Source: an uncultured Alcaligenaceae bacterium (GTDB lineage Bacteria; Pseudomonadota; Gammaproteobacteria; Burkholderiales; Burkholderiaceae_B). From it: a stretch of 64,000 nt of DNA. Positions 59,171 through 64,000 of the stretch are shown piece after piece. The notes beneath the pieces were generated by a model, which did no database searches, had not been told where the DNA came from, and worked only from the letters and a program-made list of their open reading frames with translations. A program made the position numbers and the translations under genes. The stretch covers positions 62,001 through 126,000 of the forward strand of contig CALEQZ010000041.1 of assembly GCA_937908115.1 (NCBI GenBank). Reading direction: 5' to 3'. Within the stretch, counting starts at the first letter, position 1, and each line of letters opens with the position of its first letter.

Positions 59171-59959
59171 ATGGATACTGACCTGAAAAGCCGGCTGGAT
59201 GCCGGCGTGCCCGTGGTGGGCTCGCTGGCTTTCCTGCCCAGCGCCGACCTCGTGGAGATCATGGCCCTGGCGGGATTCGATTTCGTCATCATCGACCAGG
59301 AGCACAGCCCCAAGAACTGGGAGACCGTCACCCACATGATCCGCGCGGCCAGCCTGCGCGGGGCGACGCCGCTGGTGCGTGTGCGCGAGAACGCCGAAAA
59401 GGACATACTCGGCGCGCTCGAATCCGGCGCCGGAGGCATCGTGGTGCCATTCGTCAATGATCCGGCCGACGTGCGCCGGGCCGTCGACGCCATGCGCTAC
59501 CCGCCCGAAGGCCGGCGCGGCAGCTGCAGCGTCACCCGCGCCGCCGAATACGGCAGGCTGCGGCCCGTGTTCCTGGAGCATTGCCGGCAGGTCAACCGGC
59601 GTCTGCCGCTGTTCGCCCTGATCGAGGATGCCGCGGCGGTGCGCAACATCGATGCCATCGTATCGGCCGATACACGGCCGGACGTGCTGATGATAGGCCG
59701 CTCGGACCTGGCTTCGTCGCTGGGCCGGCCCGGGCAGGTCGAGGACCCGGAAGTCCTCGCCGCGACGCAGCGCGTCATCGAGGCCGCCCGCAATGCCACG
59801 CCCGCCATCCCGGTCTGCATGGTCGTCTACGGCGCGGACGAGGCGGCGCGCTGGCTCGGGGACGACTGCCGAGTGCTGTGCTATCCGTCGGACTCCGCGC
59901 TGTTCATGGGCGCCGCGCAGGCGGCCGTCGCCGCCATCCGGCAGGGCGCGGGGGCCTAG
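59171..59959 (+). CDS. HpcH/HpaI-family aldolase
   Basis: Protein of 262 residues with the family pattern: FDFVIIDQEHSPKNW (metal-binding Glu near 45), VPFVNDPADVRRAVDAMRYP, PEGRRGSCS, IEDAAAVRNID and IGRSDLASSLG. It probably cleaves a 2-oxo-hydroxyacid made after the dioxygenase step. It is only distantly similar to the aldolase at 15836. The end overlaps the convergent NAD(P)HX-repair gene by 4 bp. Confidence 0.85.
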   Translation: MDTDLKSRLDAGVPVVGSLAFLPSADLVEIMALAGFDFVIIDQEHSPKNWETVTHMIRAASLRGATPLVRVRENAEKDILGALESGAGGIVVPFVNDPADVRRAVDAMRYPPEGRRGSCSVTRAAEYGRLRPVFLEHCRQVNRRLPLFALIEDAAAVRNIDAIVSADTRPDVLMIGRSDLASSLGRPGQVEDPEVLAATQRVIEAARNATPAIPVCMVVYGADEAARWLGDDCRVLCYPSDSALFMGAAQAAVAAIRQGAGA

Positions 59960-61449
59960 GCGCCCGCCAGCGCGAGCAGCCGCCGCAGCACGCCGGGCAG
60001 CGCTTCGGCCAGGTCTTCGGCGATCAGCCCGGGGCCGGCCGCCTGGCCGCATTCGCCATGCAGCCATGCGGCCGCGCACGCCGCTTCGAAGGCGTCCATG
60101 CCTTGCGCCAGCAGGCCGCCGATGAAACCGGCCAGCACGTCGCCGGTCCCGCCGCTGGCCAGCCAGGCTGGCGCGTTGGCGTTGATGGCCGCACGGCCGT
60201 CGGGCGCGGCGATGACGGTGTCCGCGCCCTTGAGCAGCACCACCGCCTTGCTGCGGGCCGCCGCCCGGCGGGCACGGGCCAGCTTGTCGCCGGAAGCGTC
60301 GAACAGCCGTGCGAACTCCCCCTCGTGAGGCGTCAGCACGCAGGGGGCCTGCACGGCGCGAAAGAGTTCATCCGGCGCGTCGGCAAAAGCGGTGATGGCG
60401 TCCGCGTCCAGCACGGTTGCCCGGCGCGCGCCCAGCGCCGCCAGCACACAGCGCCGCGTCTGCTCGCCGGTCCCTGCGCCCGGGCCGACGATGGCCGCAT
60501 TCTTGCGCACGTCGGACAGCAGCGCCTGGAAGCCGGCCCATCCGTCGATGGGGCGCACGATCACGCTGGCCAGCGCAGCGGCGTAGACCGGCCAGGCCGC
60601 CGCGGGGGCGGCCAGCGTGACCAGGCCGGCGCCGGCGCGCTGCGCCGCCCGGGCAGCCAAGCGCGCCGCGCCGGTCATGGCCTCGCCGCCCAGCACCAAA
60701 GCGTGCCCGCGGCCGTACTTGTGGCCGTCGATCGCGGGCCACGGGTAACCCTGCAGCCAAAGTGCCGGGCCGTTTTCGAACGTGTCGGGCCCGACTTCTT
60801 GCAGCGCCTCGTCGGCAATCCCGATGTCCGCGATGACCAGCTCGCCGCACAGTTGGCGGCCCGGCATCAGCAAGTGCCCGGGCTGCTTGCGGAAAAAGGC
60901 CACCGTCACCTCGGCGGGTACCGCCACGCCGCGCACGTGTCCGGTGGCGCCGTCCAGCCCGCTGGGCACGTCCACCGCGCAGACCGGGATCTCGCGTTGC
61001 TTGACGGACTGCAGCATGGCCGCAGCGGTACCTTCGACTGGCCGGGACAGTCCGGCGCCGAATATCGCGTCGATGACCAGGCCGGCCCCGTCCAGCACAT
61101 CCGGCGTAAAAGGATCGATGTCGCCGCGCCAGCGTGCCGCCATGGCTGCGGCGTCCCCGGCCAGCCGTTCCACGCTGCCCAGCAGGGCCAACCGCACGGG
61201 CCAGCCGGCTGCGGCCAGGCAGCGCGCGGCCACGAACCCGTCGCCGCCATTGTTGCCCGGGCCGCATAGCACGACCGTCTGGCGAGGGGCCCAGCGCTCG
61301 CGCACGGCCTGCGCGACGGCACGGCCGGCCGCTTCCATCAGCGGCAGGGTGCCACCCAGCCTCCGGGCAGCGTGCCGGTCGGCATCCCGCATTTGGGCGG
61401 GAGTCAGTACGGCGCACACGCGCGGGTCCGTTTCAAAGGGCTCGGTCAT
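59956..61449 (-). CDS. nnr: Bifunctional NAD(P)H-hydrate epimerase/ADP-dependent NAD(P)H-hydrate dehydratase
   Basis: Protein of 497 residues with both repair activities in one chain. The N-terminal YjeF_N epimerase domain (about 1-210) has ALLGS and LCGPGNNGGDGFVAARCL; the C-terminal carbohydrate-kinase-type dehydratase domain (about 225-497) has ASGGTGDVLAGFIGGLLAQG. It converts damaged NAD(P)HX back to NAD(P)H. Such genes normally sit near housekeeping genes; here it lies 16 bp after a hydroxyacid dehydrogenase gene in a catabolic operon. Confidence 0.92.
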   Translation of the reverse strand: MTEPFETDPRVCAVLTPAQMRDADRHAARRLGGTLPLMEAAGRAVAQAVRERWAPRQTVVLCGPGNNGGDGFVAARCLAAAGWPVRLALLGSVERLAGDAAAMAARWRGDIDPFTPDVLDGAGLVIDAIFGAGLSRPVEGTAAAMLQSVKQREIPVCAVDVPSGLDGATGHVRGVAVPAEVTVAFFRKQPGHLLMPGRQLCGELVIADIGIADEALQEVGPDTFENGPALWLQGYPWPAIDGHKYGRGHALVLGGEAMTGAARLAARAAQRAGAGLVTLAAPAAAWPVYAAALASVIVRPIDGWAGFQALLSDVRKNAAIVGPGAGTGEQTRRCVLAALGARRATVLDADAITAFADAPDELFRAVQAPCVLTPHEGEFARLFDASGDKLARARRAAARSKAVVLLKGADTVIAAPDGRAAINANAPAWLASGGTGDVLAGFIGGLLAQGMDAFEAACAAAWLHGECGQAAGPGLIAEDLAEALPGVLRRLLALAGA

Positions 61450-61465
61450 GGCCGGCCGGTCGCGC

Positions 61466-62440
61466 TCAGGTCTTGACGTTGCGGGGGCTGCCCGCCCAGA
61501 AGGCCTCGATGTTGTCGATCAGCTGGTCGGCCAGTGCCTGCACCGCCTCGTCGCTTGCCCAGGCCACGTGCGGCGTGAGGATGAAGTTGGGTGCGTCGGC
61601 CAGCTGTTCGAACGGGTGCCCCGCCGGCGGCGGTTCCTGGCTGACCACGTCGAAGCCGGCGCCAGCGATCTGGCCCGAGCGCAGCGCCTGGACCAGTGCC
61701 TGCTCGTCGACCAATCCGCCGCGCGCGGTATTGATCAGTAGGGGCTTGCGTGCCATCAGCGCGAATTCGCGCTCGCCGATGAGGTTGCGCGTCTGCGGCG
61801 TCAGCGGGCAATGCAGGGTGATGATGTCGCTTTGCCGCAGCACCTCGTCGAGCGGCGTGTACAGCGAACCCATGCCTTCACGGCCTTTATGCGCGGCAAA
61901 GAGCACGCGCAGCCCCAGCGCCCGCCCGATGTCGGCGACCGCGCGGCCCAGCGCGCCGTCGCCGATGATGCCCAGCGTCGAGCCGCGCAGGTCCCGTATG
62001 GGGTAGTCGAAAAAACAGAATTGGCCCGCTTGTTGCCAGCGCCCGGCCTTGACCGCCTGATGGTAGGCGAACAGGCTGCGGCGCAGCGCGAAGATGAGCG
62101 CAAACGTATGCTCGGGGACGGTGTTGACCGCGTAGTTGCGGATGTTGCTGACGACGATGCCGCGGCTGGCGCAGGCGGCCAGGTCGATGTTGTCGGTGCC
62201 CGTGGCAGCCACGGCGATCATCTTTAGGCGCCTGGCTGCGGCGATCGTCGCGGCATCGAGCCGCACCTTGTTGACGATGACGATGTCGGCTTCGGCGATC
62301 CGTTCGGCGGCCTGATGCGGCGCCGTCGACCCGTATACCTCCATCTCGTGCGCAAACCCCGGCGGGCGCAGCCGCGTCTGGGGAGAGATCGTATCCCGGT
62401 CGAGAAAGACGATCCGGGGGATGGAGGCATCGCGGGTCAT
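61466..62440 (-). CDS. D-isomer-specific 2-hydroxyacid dehydrogenase (glycerate/hydroxypyruvate-reductase-like)
   Basis: NAD(P)-dependent enzyme of 324 residues. The Rossmann motif LGIIGDGALGRAVADIG is at about 146-162. The catalytic Arg is in NTARGGLVDE, Glu follows in the SQEPPP region and the catalytic His is in LTPHVAW. Substrate domains flank the cofactor domain as usual. It reduces a 2-oxo acid or oxidises a D-2-hydroxy acid. It lies 17 bp after a Bug receptor gene and 16 bp before the repair gene. Confidence 0.9.
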   Translation of the reverse strand: MTRDASIPRIVFLDRDTISPQTRLRPPGFAHEMEVYGSTAPHQAAERIAEADIVIVNKVRLDAATIAAARRLKMIAVAATGTDNIDLAACASRGIVVSNIRNYAVNTVPEHTFALIFALRRSLFAYHQAVKAGRWQQAGQFCFFDYPIRDLRGSTLGIIGDGALGRAVADIGRALGLRVLFAAHKGREGMGSLYTPLDEVLRQSDIITLHCPLTPQTRNLIGEREFALMARKPLLINTARGGLVDEQALVQALRSGQIAGAGFDVVSQEPPPAGHPFEQLADAPNFILTPHVAWASDEAVQALADQLIDNIEAFWAGSPRNVKT

Positions 62441-62457
62441 GGTCGGGGCATTCCTCT

Positions 62458-63429
62458 TTACTGGGCCGTCAGGTAACCGGAAAGCTTGTCCACCGTTGCC
62501 TGCGCACGCTTGACCGTTTCGCCGAAGGCTTCGGGGGAATTGCCCACCGGCTGCAGCAGCAGCGGCTTGAGCACCTTCATCACTCCCGGATCCTGGCCGG
62601 CCAGGCGCATGCCGTCGGCGATCTTCTTGACGACGTCATCAGGCGTGGCCGACGGCACGAATATACCGTACCAGTTGCTTGTGAACTCGACTTCGCTCAA
62701 GCCCGATTCGCCGTAGGTCGGGACATCCGGGACCTCGGGCAGGCGATCGTCGCCCGACAGTGCCAAGATCTTCATCGAACCCGATTTGTGGTGCGGCAGC
62801 ACCGAAGACAGGCCCGTGACCACCATCGTGACGTGGCCGCCGATGATGTCGTTGACCGCGGCCGACGTGCCGGCGTAGCGGACGTTGGTCATCTTGTCCT
62901 TCAGGCCCATCTTTTCGACCAGGATGGTGCCGGCCAGCAGCGTGAAGGGTTCGCCGCTTGCCCAGCTGCAGTGTGCCTTGGCGTCGCCGCATGCGCGCTT
63001 GAGGTCGGCGATGGACTGGATGTCGGTGCCGCCCTTGACGACAATGCCGGTCGGTCCCGACGCCAGCATGCTGACCGGCCGCAGCGCCGTCAGCGGATCT
63101 GCGTCCAGCGACTTGTGGATGTACTTCAGCGCGGCGATGGCAGGGATGGAAATCAGCAGCGTATAGCCGTCGGGGTTGGCGCGCATGACCTGGCGGGTGG
63201 CGATCATGCCGTCGGCGCCGGGCTTGTTTTCGACGATGACCGGTTGCTTCCAGTATTCGGACAGGAAGTTGGCGGTGGCCCGGGCGACGTTGTCGCTGCC
63301 GCCTCCGGGCGAATAGGGCACCACCAGCGTCACCGGCTTGTCGGGAAAGCCGGCTGCCTGTGCGGTGGCGGCGGCGCCGGCCAGCGCGAACGCCGGCACA
63401 AGGATGGCGGTCGATATCCAGTGTTTCAT
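62458..63429 (-). CDS. Bug-family (TctC-like) periplasmic receptor
   Basis: Protein of 323 residues with a Sec signal peptide (cleavage near residue 25, TAQA|AGFPDKP). Blocks: LVVPYSPGGGSDNVARATA, VENKPGADGMIATRQVM and a NVRYAGTSAAVNDIIGGH segment in place of the usual PYKG block. Sequence ACGDAKAHCSW carries two Cys close together, unusual in the family and perhaps a disulphide. Cotranscribed with the hydroxyacid dehydrogenase and lyase genes. Confidence 0.9.
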   Translation of the reverse strand: MKHWISTAILVPAFALAGAAATAQAAGFPDKPVTLVVPYSPGGGSDNVARATANFLSEYWKQPVIVENKPGADGMIATRQVMRANPDGYTLLISIPAIAALKYIHKSLDADPLTALRPVSMLASGPTGIVVKGGTDIQSIADLKRACGDAKAHCSWASGEPFTLLAGTILVEKMGLKDKMTNVRYAGTSAAVNDIIGGHVTMVVTGLSSVLPHHKSGSMKILALSGDDRLPEVPDVPTYGESGLSEVEFTSNWYGIFVPSATPDDVVKKIADGMRLAGQDPGVMKVLKPLLLQPVGNSPEAFGETVKRAQATVDKLSGYLTAQ

Positions 63430-63503
63430 GAGTGTCTCCTTCTCTTCTCCGTTGATGGGGTGGCGGCCTGGCCGCCGCGGCGTATGTCCCTAGGGGTGGG
63501 AAC

Positions 63504-64000
63504 CTAGGCCGCGTACTTGGCTTCGGCGGCGGTGTACTGGTCCAGGCCGACGAACCGGTTGAACTCCTCGAAAGGCGTGAGCCGGTCGGCGATGGCATTG
63601 GTCGAACAGCCTTCGCGCAGGAAGGTTTCCATCATTTCCTTGACCGCCTTGTGCATTGCCAGCATAGGCTCGACCGGGCATAGCGCAAAATCAAAGCCGA
63701 TGTCATGGATCTCCTTCAGCGACAGGTATGGGCTCTTGCCTGAGCGCACCATGTTGAACAGGATGGGCTTGCCCAGCGGCTTGAGCGCGCGCACCAGTTC
63801 GCGCATCTGGTCGACGCTTTCCAGCGCGTCGGCGTACAGCCCGTCGGCGCCCACGGCGGCATAGGCCTTGAGCCGGTCAATCGCGTCAGACAGCCCGGTC
63901 ACCGCAATGGCGTCGGTGCGCGCCACGACGAAAAAGTTGGGATCGGTGCGCGCATCCAGCATCGCGCGCAGCTTTTGCTGCATTTCTTCCTTGGACACTA
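63504..64000 (-). CDS. Isocitrate lyase/PEP mutase superfamily protein (5' end outside the window)
   Basis: The last 165 residues or so of a TIM-barrel lyase of the oxaloacetate/methylisocitrate-lyase group: KLRAMLDARTDPNFFVVART, YADALESVDQMRELVRALKP and FNRFVGLDQYTAAEAKYAA at the C-terminus. The active-site half lies beyond the right edge, so its catalytic residues cannot be checked. It is the most upstream gene seen of the operon lyase-Bug-dehydrogenase-nnr, with 74 bp between it and the Bug gene. A second family member, from a different branch, is at 55940. Confidence 0.82.
   Translation of the reverse strand, partial: VSKEEMQQKLRAMLDARTDPNFFVVARTDAIAVTGLSDAIDRLKAYAAVGADGLYADALESVDQMRELVRALKPLGKPILFNMVRSGKSPYLSLKEIHDIGFDFALCPVEPMLAMHKAVKEMMETFLREGCSTNAIADRLTPFEEFNRFVGLDQYTAAEAKYAA

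Noticed and set aside
1..64000. CRISPR arrays, insertion sequences and prophage genes
   Set aside because: No regularly spaced repeats, transposase, integrase or phage structural genes were recognised.

Overview
The window looks like a chromosomal segment of a high-GC beta-proteobacterium of the Alcaligenaceae, most likely Bordetella or a close relative such as Achromobacter. The basis is gene content: ilvIHC, psd-pssA, rpsO-pnp and qor-tpiA-secG-tRNA-Leu blocks, plus six periplasmic receptors of the Bug (TctC-like) family, which is strongly expanded in Bordetella. No rRNA, CRISPR array, integrase, transposase or insertion sequence was seen.

Layout: (1) 1-4.8 kb: start of a FUSC-type membrane protein, a KDPG-aldolase-type gene, and the ilvI-ilvH-ilvC branched-chain amino-acid operon ending in a clear terminator. 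(2) 4.86-20.4 kb: an accessory block lying between ilvC and psd. It has a tetR gene bounded by two inverted 26-bp operator-like repeats, the remnant of an MFS transporter, an SDR gene, an iclR-type regulator, and a tightly overlapping 12-gene operon (acyl-CoA dehydrogenase, FAD oxidoreductase, two enoyl-CoA hydratases, a complete TRAP transporter, two family-I CoA-transferases, an HpcH/HpaI aldolase, a MaoC hydratase, a Bug receptor). This is probably one route for importing and breaking down an unknown carboxylic acid. (3) 20.5-27.4 kb: psd, pssA, a lipoprotein, rpsO, pnp, a second lipoprotein and a threonine-dehydratase gene. (4) 27.3-34.4 kb: a PIN-domain gene with a small partner; a tRNA-Leu(UAA) gene split by a 256-nt group I intron; an aldehyde dehydrogenase/Bug/ThDP-decarboxylase set; a broken lysR gene; and tRNA-Ser(UGA). 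(5) 34.5-37.0 kb: quinone oxidoreductase, tpiA, secG, tRNA-Leu(GAG).

(6) 37.0-51.7 kb: nitrogen-type catabolism. There is an N-carbamoylase-like hydrolase with a Bug receptor, an M81/MlrC-type protein and an RpiR regulator; then an amidase/deacetylase/NTF2-like operon with its GntR regulator. Divergent from that operon is a branched-chain-type ABC importer whose permease and both ATPases are fused in one 834-residue chain, behind a near-consensus sigma-54 promoter. (7) 51.8-64.0 kb: Bug receptors with aconitase/isopropylmalate-isomerase-like subunits, two isocitrate-lyase/PEP-mutase-family lyases, an iron alcohol dehydrogenase, a TauD-type dioxygenase, an HpaI-type aldolase, a D-2-hydroxyacid dehydrogenase and the NAD(P)HX repair enzyme.

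The most striking element is the group I intron in tRNA-Leu(UAA), supported by perfect exon joining, a P1 pairing with U.G at the splice site, a terminal G and recognisable core elements. Next are the inverted operators around tetR, the sigma-54 promoter with the LivM-LivG-LivF fusion, and several uncharacterised catabolic cassettes.
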